A stretch of 64,000 nt of DNA from Urophycis tenuis. Taxonomy: Eukaryota > Chordata > Actinopteri > Gadiformes > Phycidae. Every line of letters begins with the position of its first letter. Position 1 is the first letter of the stretch. Below are positions 33,438 to 43,440 of this stretch, piece after piece. Position numbers and translations under genes: made by a program. The stretch spans positions 491,571 to 555,570 of the forward strand of contig JAXIVH010000080.1 of assembly GCA_036785325.1 (NCBI GenBank), in the 5' to 3' direction. The notes under the pieces were generated by a model. That model saw nothing but the letters and a program-made list of their open reading frames with translations, was not told where the DNA came from and searched no databases.

Positions 33438-33903
33438 ATTATACTGTGGAATAGAAAGTGATTTCTTGGAATATAACTTCGGTGAAGCAATTGCTCCACA
33501 AATCCTGGGGCCTCATTTATCAACCGTGTGTACGCACAAGTCAAACATTCCCACGCAAAGTACGTAGGAACATGCGTACATTTAAGCACAACCCTGACCA
33601 TGCGTACACACAAAACCTAATGGTAGAATAGTGAAACTACTAAGAGAACCCGTTAAGAGTCGCAGTGTTCAGCAAACACAAACGTCACACATGTCCCCTG
33701 TATCCTCTAACAATTCTCATTTAGTAAGTTAGCAGACATTTTTGAATAATTGGTATGACAAGCTATAAAAGACAGCTGGGACAGGACAACCTAAAAAAGA
33801 CAAGGACGATTGTGCATCTTGCACTTTAGGAAAATGTAGAGAACCGTGGGCTCCGCAGGGAGCGTGTTTTCAAAGCGCGTGTGGATTTGCTCAGTCCGAG
33901 CAC

Positions 33904-34288
33904 CATATATGGTCAATTGGAGGCGTTTCTGAATGCAAATGACTCTAACCGTGCACGGGCATGGTAGTTGAGAACAGGTGGGATTTATCATCACGGAGTA
34001 CTTACTGGTGTGCGTACGACCCGTATACACATGTTTGATGAATGAAATTAGAGCTTTTCCTGCAGAAGAGAGAAAAGGTAGAAAATGTTCTAATTTCGTT
34101 GTACACATGAAATTTAGAATGTGTGTAAGTACAAAAAAATCCGTATTCATCAAACGTGCGTACACGGGTCGTACGCACACCAGTAAGTAATCCGTGATGA
34201 TAAATCCCACCTGTTCTCAACTACCATGCTCGTGCACGGTTAGAGTCATTTGCATTCAGAAACGCCTCCAATTGACCATATATGGTAA
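33904..34288. repeat. Near-perfect palindrome (~385 bp)
   Basis: The left arm from CATATATGGTCAATTGGAGG runs through GGTGGGATTTATCATCACGG to CGTACGACCCGTATACAC. The right arm (about 34140-34288) is its inverse. A 70-80-bp spacer separates them. The outer part derives from transposase-proximal sequence and the inner part resembles a small MITE. Confidence 0.8.
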
Positions 34289-34974
34289 CGGCAATCCCTT
34301 TAATATTGCGTCACTGCCAGCCATCCTTAACAGCTCCTGCTTGGAGCTGCGCACCCACCTGCGAATCATGTGTTCCTCCAGGCCACCGGGCAACAACGTT
34401 TAGTAGAGACATTGGCATTAGATTATTTGTGTATTAATTAAATGAAGTCCTTTCCTGTTAACGTAGCTGAATTCATTGTGTGATGGTCAGTGGCGGTTCT
34501 ACATTGAATTACGCCCCAGGCGAGAATTCAATTTCTGGAGACCCGGAGGTGAACTGTCCCCCCCGCACCCCTCCCCTTTCTCCTTCTCACACACAGACAC
34601 AGCTTTCTGAAGCAGGGGTGTGATTTGGGAGATGGGAGACCGACCCGACCAGAGTTGAACTGTCGTCGCAGTCCCGTGTCCCCCCCCCCCTCCTCGCAGC
34701 TGCAGGGGGTGACAATTTGCCAATTCCCCACATAGTGACATGATAGATATATTATAGAGAAGCGCTTTGCGGCGCAGATGTTTTTTTTTTTTTTTTTTTT
34801 TTTGACGATCTCGTGCCGCCCCCCCCCCCCCCCCCCAAAGTGCCGCCCCGGCCCCGCACGGTTCTCTACATTTTCCAAAAGTGCAAGATGCGCCATCGTC
34901 CTTATTTCAAGATGTCTTTTTTAGGTTGTCCTGTCCCAGCTGCCCGGTCTACCCGTGCCTAAAACCGCCACTGG

Positions 34975-35401
34975 TGATGGTGCTTTTATTGTGATGTGTG
35001 TGCAATCTATGGCTCCAATTATATTTGCGAATCCAGCGATGGCGTGGAATTAACGGGAACTGAATGTAAAGTGGGGCTAGAGAAATGATTGCATCCAACA
35101 CTGCTGGCATGATTCTACTCAGTGTCGGCTGTGGAATGCCGCATGTCTCCAATCTCACGTTGAAATGTCCCGGTGGCCAAAAATCCCAGTGTGGACAGGA
35201 GCTGGATGTGCGCTGGGATGGCTTTGATTCGTTTGGTCTCTCGCTCCAATATAGTATGTTGTAAATCCCGGCATAAATCCACAAGTATATTCTGAGAAGC
35301 CACTCTGTGCTCGGACTGAGCAAATCCACACGCTGTTTGAAAACGCACTCCCTGCAAAGCGCACGGTTCTCTACATTTTCCAAAAGTGCAAGATGCGCCA
35401 T
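34975..35401 (-). pseudogene. HARBI1-like transposase, N-terminal part, frameshifted
   Basis: From the ATG at 35401 the product begins M-A-H-L-A-L-L-E-N-V-E-N. In overlapping frames it shows L-C-R-D-L-Q-H-T-I-L, I-P-A-H-I-Q-L-L-S-T-L-G-F-L-A-T-G-T-F-Q-R-E-I-G-D and I-P-Q-P-T-L-S-R-I-M-P-A-V. This is the helix-turn-helix part of HARBI1-family transposases. At least two frame changes occur (about 35300 and 35150). The catalytic half is absent. Confidence 0.82.
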
Positions 35402-35799
35402 CGTCCTTATTTCAAGATGTCTTTTTTAGGTTGTCCTGTCCCAGCTGTCTTTTATAGCTTGTCATACCAATTATTCAAAAATGTCTGCTAACTTACTAAA
35501 TGAGAATTGTTAGAGGATACAGGGGACATGTGTGACGTTTGTGTTTGCTGAACACTGCGACTCTTAACGGGTTCTCTTAGTAGTTTCACTATTCTACCAT
35601 TAGGTTTTGTGTGTACGCATGGTCAGAGTTGTGCTTAAATGTACGCATGTTCCTACGCACAAGTCCAAGTTGATAAATCCCATACTTTGCGTGGGAATGT
35701 TCGTACGCACGGTTGATAAATGAGCCCCCAGGAAGGTAAGCAACGTTAATGTCGTCGCTGCTCCGTGTATGTGTAACGGGTATAAGAAATACTTTGATT

Positions 35800-35870
35800 A
35801 TCCATCCATCCATTATCGTAACCGCTTATCCTCTACGAGGGTCGCGGGGGGGCTGGAGCCAATATACTTT
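35800..35870. repeat. LINE 3'-tail signature
   Basis: CCATCCATCCATTATCG followed by AACCGCTTATCCTCTACGAG and GGTCGCGGGGG is a widespread fish LINE tail motif. Only the terminal ~70 bp are present. Confidence 0.6.
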
Positions 35871-36800
35871 GATTATTTTATTGAAATTCCTGCTGAAATA
35901 TGTATATAGTCTGTATATTGTTTTGCCCTGCAATGAGAGGTTCAATTGCGCCTATCTATTGGTGCCTAAAAGTATGACCGCAACCCGGATGCTCTTAGCA
36001 GTCTTCCAGCTCTCTGCTTGGGGTAAGCCGCGGTCTGATGTTGCTCTGCAAAAGTATTATAAAGTACACTAAAGCTAACGTGAGATTTATTGTGAGATGC
36101 AGTCACGTAACGGCATTTGTCGATATACTATCTTGGTGCATTTTCGTTTTACATGAGTTGTTGCTCACGTTTGTAGCGTTATTATTTTTGCACTGAAGTC
36201 AATGTTATTTCCCCCTGTAGACGTCGAATCCAGTGGAGGTGCTAAACCACATATTTTGTATGCGTGTGTGTATCTACCATCTACCATTGCAGGTAATAAT
36301 TGTTGCACTGTGTTTAATGTCGCAAGACGTTTACGTTTCGGGTTCATTTTGTCCGCCATGTTTAACAAGGGGACAACGTGGTCTGTTGAATTTGATGGTC
36401 ACCACTGATGGGTGCCGCTACACAGTGTAATTATTTACACTGTGTTATTTGTTGTTGTGTCTTGCATTTAGTATTTTTCTACTTTCTATTTCATAAATAT
36501 ATAAAAAAGGAAACAAGATCAAAAACAGATTCACTGTGCACTCTTTAAACATATAAATAAATAAATAATAATTTGTTGCCAGTACTTAGCACACCGTAGG
36601 AGGACGGTCTTTACCACCGCCTCACAAAAAACAGACTGTCACGATTACTTTAGCCTAGCCTAACCTAACGCTCAACATTACATTACCTGATGGCTGATGT
36701 TAACACTTTTAACTGATCATTTCCTTTTTTTATATATATATATATTTTAAACAAACTTATTATAGCTCAACTGTGTAATAATGAGCTTGTCAGGGGCTTT
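35871..36800. other. No gene seen
   Basis: AT-rich DNA with no recognisable coding sequence. There is a short (TA)n tract at 36731-36745. Confidence 0.4.
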
Positions 36801-36801
36801 C

Positions 36802-37190
36802 CTAATGTGCTCTGACCGTCTCTGGAGCTGCCTCTGGCTCCATCATGACAGGTGCATTCTCCTCTAAAACCTCTGGTTGATTGTCTGTTACTGTTCCATG
36901 CTGTGCATGTTTGTCCCTGTGCTCCTCCATTGAAGGAACTGCATTGCTGGCCTGTGTTTTGAGTAGCTGAAACCTGTTTCGTCTGACCACAGCCCCGGTG
37001 TCCGTCTGGACTGCGTAGGACCTCGGAGCCACTTCACTCAGCACTGCTCCAGCGCGCTTCCAGTCTTTCTGTGTTGAAAACTCTGACTCTGTCGCCCGCA
37101 TGCAGAGGTTGCATTGCTTTTGCTGTGCGATCAAAGTATCTTTTGTTTTTCCTTTACTTTTTTCATGGCCTCCAGCACAGGTGTGGAGAC
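36802..37190 (-). pseudogene. Ty3/gypsy integrase C-terminal fragment
   Basis: On the minus strand a basic stretch (K-K-V-K-E-K-Q-K) precedes, after a one-base shift at about 37135, A-G-A-V-L-S-E-V-A-P-R-S-Y-A-V-Q-T-D-T-G-A-V-V-R-R-N-R. This is the SH3-like end of gypsy-type integrases (pattern P-R-S-Y-x-V ... R-R-N-R). An acidic tail to 36802 follows. No catalytic core is present nearby. Confidence 0.78.
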
Positions 37191-37207
37191 TTGTTTCTTA
37201 ACTGTTG

Positions 37208-37400
37208 GGATTAGGGCTAGGTATCGTGGCCAATTTCCTAAATCGATTTGATTTCTATTCAATACGATTCAATTCAATCCGCTCTTAAATCATGAAAATG
37301 GCTCAAGTGTTTTGCAAAATACTAATGTAGCCTACTTTATTTTTCCTCTTCACTGTAAACAAAAGGACAGTTTAAATTGGACAGTTTAAACTTGAGCTGT
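37208..37400. repeat. hAT-like terminus, incomplete
   Basis: TAGGGCTAGGTATCGTGGCC at 37213 resembles a hAT left end. The following AATCGATTTGATTTC and AATACGATTC motifs are sub-terminal-repeat-like. No right end was found. Confidence 0.4.
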
Positions 37401-37404
37401 TCCA

Positions 37405-39385
37405 CGTTTTCGCTATTTAAATACGGTTACATGAGTAGTTACACGACCCAAGTATGGTTACACAAAATGAAACATGGCAATTTTCTAAGCGGATAAAAAA
37501 GGATAACTATAATGTATGGCGAAATAACACCTGGGAGCACTTCGACATCGGCGCAGTAATATCCCTCCTAAAAGATCCTCTCCCCCTCCCGCTGTTACTT
37601 CCGTCAATAGAACCAACGTGACCTGCACGCCATCGCCTGAGAAGCGTCTCGCTGCGGCCCGCGGGAAGGCGCGGCTTGACATCACGCCCCGCCCACATCA
37701 CGGACAAGTGCATTCTGGGATTGAGTATAGGAATAGGTGACTTGTAATATCATTTGTATAATAGTGTAACGTCCTGGATGTGTTTGATGTGTGTAGTGTA
37801 AGTTCTTGTATAATGTGCCCATGGTGTGTTAATGCTTTGTGTGCATTGCGTTCATGGGCGTAGGTTTGGTTTGAACTGTGCTGGGGACAGAGACGCATTC
37901 GGAAGTGCATTTTCAGAAGTGCTGGGTACAATGACGCGCATTCATTTTTTCCCCCTTTCGCGCAGGTCATGTTAATTAATAAAAATGTATACAAAAATGT
38001 GATGATGACACACACACACACGCACACACACACAGACGCGATGTCTTGACTATGCTCACGCACAGAGCTCTAATACTTTTCATTGGATAATGTGATTCAG
38101 ATAGGTGCAGTTCATGGCCGTGTCTACCTGCTGAATGTAACCGCTGTGAAACAATCGGGAAATAACGTTTCATTTCTCCGATTAACGGCTATCGAGACCG
38201 GCGCTCGCTCTCTGTTATTGTTACTCTATGTCTCTCTACCAAAGTGCTAGCTCTCTCCGTCTCTCGTCATCGGACACAAATCAAATTAAATGTTTCTATT
38301 TTGTGTAAATTAGTTTAATGCTTTTGTATTTTCTTGTATTATCAGTTTAACTTGTACTTGACCCAGGAAATCGTGCATATTGTAACGTGTTGGGGGAGTG
38401 TTTCCCAGGATGCATTGCGACATTCTGGCATTCTGTGTCATTACATGTTATTGCTATTAGATAGGGTTTGGAGGCGAATGTTCAGGACATGTTGGGTTGC
38501 ATTTCACTGTTTCATTACGTTCACTTTGTTGACTGTTGTTTTTGGGATGAGTCAGGGAGCACCATTACTCAACGCACTATGGCATCTTGTAATACCACTA
38601 CCACTCCGTTCTTAACCGCGTGAAAAGTCCGCTTGTGACCCTGTCATTCTAAAGAGACTTGTAAGAGTTCTTCTCTCTTCGTCGAGCTTGACGTAACTTG
38701 GACTGCATTTACTGACGTAGTGGTGAAAGATACCGGTGCGAGTCCCACACGGGGGATTCTTTCATAAAAAGTTGTGGGAACAAAATGACTCATGAAGAAA
38801 ACTGGTAGGTACGCGTCCCCACCGTATTCTACGCACCTGATTGCGTTGTCTCTTGCCTCTATGTCCTTGCTCCCTGTTAACTGCTGACAGCGCCTGTAGA
38901 GCGTTGCAGGGGGTTGGCAGAGTAGCCAGGGGGCGGGGACGCCTGGGTATCGGAAAAAAAGTTACTGTTTTGTTGTTTCTTGGGTGTTCGCGGTTTAAGG
39001 ATAACACTTCAGCAATTTCGGCGTCCAACTCTTTCTGCACTGGAGTGACATAAAATCGAGAAAGTAGTAAATCAATGTGTTCGTGAACACTTGATACACC
39101 TTGATTTAACATAAAATATTTCACTACTGCACAACGAATGATTTGAGGAGTTCCCATTTATTATTTCTAATGAAACGTAAGAGTTAGGTTACAACATCAC
39201 CTGCTGGATATGGATAAACCACTAAAATCGGCGTAATCGTGTTTAATCGCAAGCAAATCCCAGAATGCACTTGTCCGTGATGTGGGCGGGGCGTGATGTC
39301 AAGCCGCGCCTTCCCGCGGGCCGCAGCGAGACGTACTTGGGCCTCCTGCACTACCTGTAGTAGTAAAAGTAAAAAGTCACGTTGG
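37405..39385. repeat. Fold-back repeat, long copy (short copy at 8005-8490)
   Basis: 37405-37644 and 39349-39385 match 8005-8490 (for example GAGTAGTTACACGACCCAAG). Between them lies a 1.7-kb block (37645-39348) absent from the short copy. Its ends are inverted over about 75 bp (GTCTCGCTGCGGCCCGCGGG at 37648 and its inverse near 39315-39334). Confidence 0.8.
37645..39348. mobile_element. 1.7-kb insertion with ~75-bp GC-rich inverted ends, unclassified
   Basis: Comparison with the empty copy at 8425 places the borders at CCTG on both sides (37640-37643; 39349-39352), so a 4-bp duplication is possible. The inverted ends include CGGACAAGTGCATTCTGGGA. Inside are AC microsatellite, unfamiliar sequence and a 131-residue minus frame (39157-38762) without recognised homology. 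Confidence 0.6.
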
Positions 39386-40026
39386 TTATATATGGTTGAT
39401 ATGCGTTTTAATCATTAAAACGAGTTATTTCAGCTAATTGTAGCCTACGTATTTTTTCTGATGGCTGTCTGAAAGAATGCACTTTCTCTGTTTCGGTAAA
39501 ATTATGCAAACATGGGCCAGATAGTGTCTTGTCCTAGATTTCACATCGTTTCACATCTGGCACTGGTCCGGTAAGCGGAGTCATTTTACGGACCTGTTCC
39601 CCATCTGTGACGCCATGATCAGGTGGCGCTGGAACGGCCTTGGCACATAACTGCAACAACCCCGAAAAACGGATCCGAAACGGCTTCGGCCCGATGTGCG
39701 TTTGGACTCAGAAACGAGTCCGTGAGGCGGAGCCGGGCCAGATCCTGCTCTATCGTATTGCGGTTGCGGCCCTGTTCTGTTACAGCGTCCAATGGCTATC
39801 TGGGTAACCTGGTGCTCCTGTCATCCAAATACACCACCTCGGCCCGTAAACAGCCTAAATCAACAAAGTCAACTAGAAAATTGTACCGCGTTTGGTTTGT
39901 ACCACTGCTTTTTCGGCAAATGACGTGTCTAGGTTGAACCAGCAGGTGGCGCCAGAAGGCCGCGTTTAAAGCACCGTCACCGGGACGTCCATTCATTTCA
40001 TTCTGTGGGAGCGAAAGGACAACAAC
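39386..40026. other. Upstream region of csKMT
   Basis: No gene seen. The 200 bp before 40027 are moderately GC-rich and probably include the csKMT promoter and 5' UTR. No TATA box is evident. Confidence 0.35.
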
Positions 40027-41072
40027 ATGTCACCGCTGTCCTTACTTACCGTAGCTCGCCGGAGTTTGGGGACGTTGAGGTTTACACCGATATTCAGGAG
40101 GCACCATTCCTCCCTGACAAGTGAGTCTCAGTCTGCGATCGTTATGAATAAAATGCTAACTATTGTTGTTTGCTAGATAGCAGCGTGCGTCAATGTTGAC
40201 TCGGTTCAGGGGTCTTTCTAGGGTTTGACCTTTATAGGATTAGCATTTAGTTAATGCATTTTTCATTGTTTTTAATATATGTGGTGCATACAGATACGGT
40301 TAATAGGTCCTATGATATTTTGATGATCCTATGATGTTTTGGGCACCTGTTGTCTGCTAAGTTCATTGGTTGTGTCAAGAAGGGATTAGACCATAAATGA
40401 CCTATCGAGAAGACACACCGATGTCTCACAAAGTTACGTTTTGTGTCCAGCCGAACTTTTTGAAAACATGGACAAGAACCTGGGATCGATTCTACACCGA
40501 GAACAGCAGCGGCACCTTCAACAACTTTGAGTGGTTCTTTGGTTTCGACTCGGTCCAGGACCTGGTCCTGCCCCTGTTGCAACCCCTGACCCGCACCGTG
40601 GACCCGCTGCACGTCTTGGACATGGGCTGCGGTACCTCCGCCCTGGGACCCGGCATATACCAGCAGTCCCCCGTTGGGGTCACCGTCACGTGCGGCGAAT
40701 GCGGGAGCACCTCGGGTCCCACGCCATTGAACCCAAGCACCCGCGTTCGCCTTCCTGGAGCTCGACTGTGGGGACCTGATCGCGCACTTGGGGGCGCGGT
40801 GCTTGGACCTGATCGCGGACAAGGGCACCACGGACGCCCTGCTGCGGTCCAAGGAGGGTGGCAGGAAGGCGGGCCGCGTGGTGAGGCAGGGCCTGAGGAC
40901 GCTGCGGGGCTCCGGGCGCCTGCTCCAGTTCTCGGACGAGGACCCCAGGCTGCCGTGGCTGGAGACGGAGGGCCGGGGGGGCGGGGCCGCGGTCGTCACG
41001 GTGCACGAGGTGGGGACGTTCCACGGTGTGTATCACTACTGCTATGAAGTCACGCTGCACCCCGTCGGCTGA
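40027..41072 (+). CDS. cskmt: Citrate synthase-lysine N-methyltransferase (csKMT/METTL12), with two apparent frame breaks
   Basis: The protein is a mitochondrial SAM-dependent methyltransferase that trimethylates a lysine of citrate synthase. Exon 1 (40027-40120, donor GTGAGT) encodes an Arg-rich, acid-free presequence (M-S-P-L-S-L-L-T-V-A-R-R-S). The likely exon 2 starts at 40410 (acceptor CGAG, keeping the frame; weak polypyrimidine tract). Landmarks are F-E-W-F-F-G-F-D-S-V-Q, SAM motif I L-D-M-G-C-G-T-S-A-L-G, L-E-L-D-C-G-D-L, D-K-G-T-T-D-A-L-L, L-Q-F-S-D-E-D-P-R-L-P-W-L-E and H-Y-C-Y-E-V to the stop at 41072. The frame changes near 40685, where about eight residues after motif I seem missing, and again near 40745 (one base). 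High GC3 matches a working gene, so sequence error or recent loss are both possible. Polyadenylation signals AATAAA occur at 41292 and 41486. Confidence 0.85.
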
Positions 41073-41719
41073 TCGCTGTCAGTTCTGTCATGTCAATGAC
41101 AGAACTGCAATTGAAATGCTTGAAATGGATAGAAGCGTCTGCTAAATGCCCTAAATGTAATTGTAAATGTCATGTGTTTTTTTGACAATTGTTTAATGGC
41201 GATGGCAGGGCTGTGAGAGTCTCTGGAGTTGTATTTCTGGGATCAACGGATGTGCAAAGTGTTTTAACAAGTGTCTTCCTGCTTTTGATATCAATAAACT
41301 GATTAGCTTCTTTGTGGCATCTGACATACATACATACCGTTGCAGCCCCAAGGACTTGACTTCATTGTATGGTTTATGGGAGATGGCTCAAGATAATACT
41401 GGCAGTATGATTTTTGTCCAGCTTTCTTTGTTAAATCTGTTTATTCTATTTTGTTAGATTTGTTAAACTTAATTATCTGTTGTGGAATAAATTATTTTCG
41501 TTTAGCTAAATCCTCACACCTTTCTGTTATTTTCTATGGTCCTAGAGCCGGGCCATAACAAAACATACAGTGGATGGATTTAGAGGTGTTGTGGTTGTAC
41601 CTCTGCCCTGCCACAGTTGAACCAGGACTGGGATGAGCGTTTGAAGATACAGTTGGAGCACTTGGTAGGTATCTCTGGAGCGCCTGGTTGAGGTCAGAGC
41701 CTGTACACCACCCTCAGCT
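41073..41719. other. csKMT 3' UTR and intergenic DNA
   Basis: AT-rich sequence with two AATAAA signals. Nothing else recognised. Confidence 0.4.
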
Positions 41720-42222
41720 GTTACTTTATTGTCTGACTTCTAAGTCTAGTATAAAACTATGAACATATCTACGAATGTACCGTGGTGGTGTAGTGGATAG
41801 AGCTGCTTGTATACAGTTCTGGAGACCAGGGTTCAAGTCCTACCTGTTACTTTATTGTCTGACTTCTAAGTCTAGTATAAAACTCTGAACATGTCTAAGA
41901 ATGTGCCGTGGTGGTGTAGTGGATAGAGCTGCTTGTGTACAGTTCTGGAGACCAGGGTTCAAGTCCCACCTGTTACTTTATTGTCTGACTTATAAGTCTA
42001 ATATAAAACTCTGAACATGTCAAGCAATGTGCCGTGATGGTGTAGTGGATAGAGCTGCTTGTGTACAGTTCTGGAGACCAGGGTTCAAGTACCACCTGTT
42101 ACTTTATTGTCTGACTTCTAAGTCTAGTATAAAACTTTGAACTTGTCAAGGAATATGCCGTGGTGGTGTAGTGGATAGAGCTGCTTGTGTACAGTTCTGG
42201 AGACCAGGGTTCAAGTCCCGGG
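41720..42222 (+). repeat. 126-bp tandem repeat, ~4 units, each containing a tRNA-like sequence
   Basis: GTTACTTTATTGTCTGACTT recurs at 41720, 41846, 41972 and 42098, giving an exact 126-bp period. Each unit carries TGGTGTAGTGG (A-box-like) followed 33 bases later by GGGTTCAAGTCC or a close variant (B-box-like), the internal promoter arrangement of tRNA genes. Units differ at only a few positions. The last unit diverges after GTCCCGGGCTGAG. Confidence 0.92.
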
Positions 42223-42379
42223 CTGAGCTGTGTGTTGGCTCCTTGTCATTCTCAGGGGTTTATAGAAAAAAATTTCTTAAATGTCTTCTAATTTTTAACA
42301 AAGGAAGGTGTCTTCAGTGAGAGAGCTGTACCTATCTGTTCTGTGTCGGGCTCTAATCCCCCACCCACTTACCGACTTT

Positions 42380-42545
42380 GCCCACCCGCGTCCCCACTCA
42401 CTCATTCGCATGGGAATGGATGGATGAAGTCATTCACTCACTCATTCATTCACTCATTCACTCACTCATTCACCACCCAACATTCATTCATCCATTTATT
42501 CCCATTGTGATGAATGGATGCAAGAATTTCATCCATTCACCCAGA
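42380..42545. repeat. ATTCACTC/TTCATCCA-rich low-complexity tract
   Basis: Degenerate repeats of CATTCACTCA occur at 42430-42470, and ATTCATTCATCC occurs around 42480-42535. Confidence 0.7.
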
Positions 42546-42554
42546 CATTCACAC

Positions 42555-42632
42555 AAATTACCCTTAGCAGGACTTGAACCCCTGTCTACAGAACAGATGT
42601 GTAGCAGCTCTCTCAACTGCGCCACAGAGACA
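42555..42632 (-). pseudogene. tRNA-like sequence / tRNA pseudogene
   Basis: Minus strand: A-box-like TGGCGCAGTTGAGAG, a CTACA/TGTAG anticodon-type stem with an oversized 9-base loop, and B-box-like GGGTTCAAGTCC. The acceptor stem is poor. It is probably related to the 126-bp repeat units. Confidence 0.55.
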
Positions 42633-42719
42633 CCAATAAGGATTTTTCGGGAGGTTCTACTGTATGTTACAATCCACATGTTAGTGTTTGTTTCAAAACC
42701 ATGCAAGTCCACATTGTTC

Positions 42720-42792
42720 GTGGCATGAGTTGAACCCATAACTCAAGATCAGTTCACCAACAGCTCAATCCATTGTGCCACTGAGCTGCTGG
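42720..42792 (-). pseudogene. tRNA-like sequence / tRNA pseudogene
   Basis: Minus strand: TGGCACAATGGATTGAGC (A-box/D-arm-like) and ATGGGTTCAACTCAT (T-arm-like, B-box variant). The acceptor stem does not pair well. Confidence 0.5.
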
Positions 42793-42936
42793 ATGTGAAA
42801 GGAGTCAAAGTGTATAATTGACTTTACAATTCAGTGTCTCTGTAAAGAGTCAATAATCCAAAAGAAGATTGCAGTTACATGTTTCGACAGTGCTGAATCC
42901 ATAATGGCAATCTATTGACTATCGTGAATAAGCAGT

Positions 42937-43009
42937 AGCCTGAACAGGGACTTGAACCCTGGACCCTCAGATCAAAAGTCTGAAGCTCTACCAGCTGAGC
43001 TACCCAGGC
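42937..43009 (-). tRNA. tRNA-Lys (anticodon TTT)
   Basis: The minus strand folds as a standard cloverleaf: acceptor GCCTGGG/TTCAGGC (two G-T pairs), D arm GCTC-AGCTGGTA-GAGC, anticodon arm TCAGA-CTTTTGA-TCTGA, variable GGGTC, T arm CAGGG-TTCAAGT-CCCTG. The loop places TTT as anticodon, and the sequence closely resembles vertebrate tRNA-Lys(TTT). The discriminator would be T rather than the usual G. No oligo-T terminator follows within 25 bases, so it could be a retained pseudogene. Confidence 0.8.
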
Positions 43010-43105
43010 TTCATGAAGATGGTAGAAGGTTGTGTCTTATCATGAAAATCCTGGATTGATGCCTGCTATCTCCAATCTACTGCATTCTTCAGCATTTCAC
43101 TATCA

Positions 43106-43440
43106 TTTAATAATAATAATAATGCATTTTATTTAAAGACGCCTTTCAAAGCTCTCAAGGACACCTTACAAGACAAGTTAAAAAACAAGTAACCGGAATA
43201 AGTGTGTTTTTAGGCGTGATTTAAAGGTGGAGACAGAGTCAGAAGTGCGGATGTCTGGTGGGAGAGAGTTCCACAGGTGGGGAGCAGATCAGCTAAAAGC
43301 TCTTGGCCCCCATGGTGGACAGGTTGGCAGATGGAGCTGAGAGCTGGATGGCAGAAGAGGATCGGAGAGGGCGTGAAGGTGTGGAGTGGATTTAGAGAGA
43401 TGGCACAGAGAACTGCCCTGCCACAGTTGAACTAGCACAG
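43106..43440 (-). pseudogene. LINE ORF2 C-terminus and 3' tail
   Basis: The minus strand encodes S-A-P-H-L-W-N-S-L-P-P-D-I-R-T and F-K-S-R-L-K-T-H-L-F, the conserved end of many fish LINE ORF2 proteins, with an in-frame stop before the first block. A tail with (TTA)n follows at 43110-43122. Confidence 0.75.

Larger units (their letters stand above)
33510..35729. mobile_element. Harbinger-type element with ~400-bp terminal inverted repeats
   Basis: The left end GGGGCCTCATTTATCAACCG and the right inverse CGGTTGATAAATGAGCCCCC begin inverted repeats that stay nearly identical for about 400 bp (33510-33925 and 35300-35729). They include the TAAAAGACAGCTGGGACAGG segment and the start of the transposase frame. 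No clean target duplication was found. The interior contains a second palindrome (33904-34288), a poly-T/poly-C stretch (34782-34835) and a decayed transposase. Confidence 0.75.

Noticed and set aside
38705..38765. tRNA gene or primer-binding site (GGTGCGAGTCC motif)
   Set aside because: Only the T-arm-like part is present; no D arm or anticodon arm, and no LTR border could be set.
40310..40999. 229-aa minus-strand frame over csKMT
   Set aside because: Shadow of GC-rich coding DNA with no recognisable product.
41720..42222. CRISPR-like array
   Set aside because: The 126-bp units are contiguous repeats with no unique spacers, in eukaryotic DNA.
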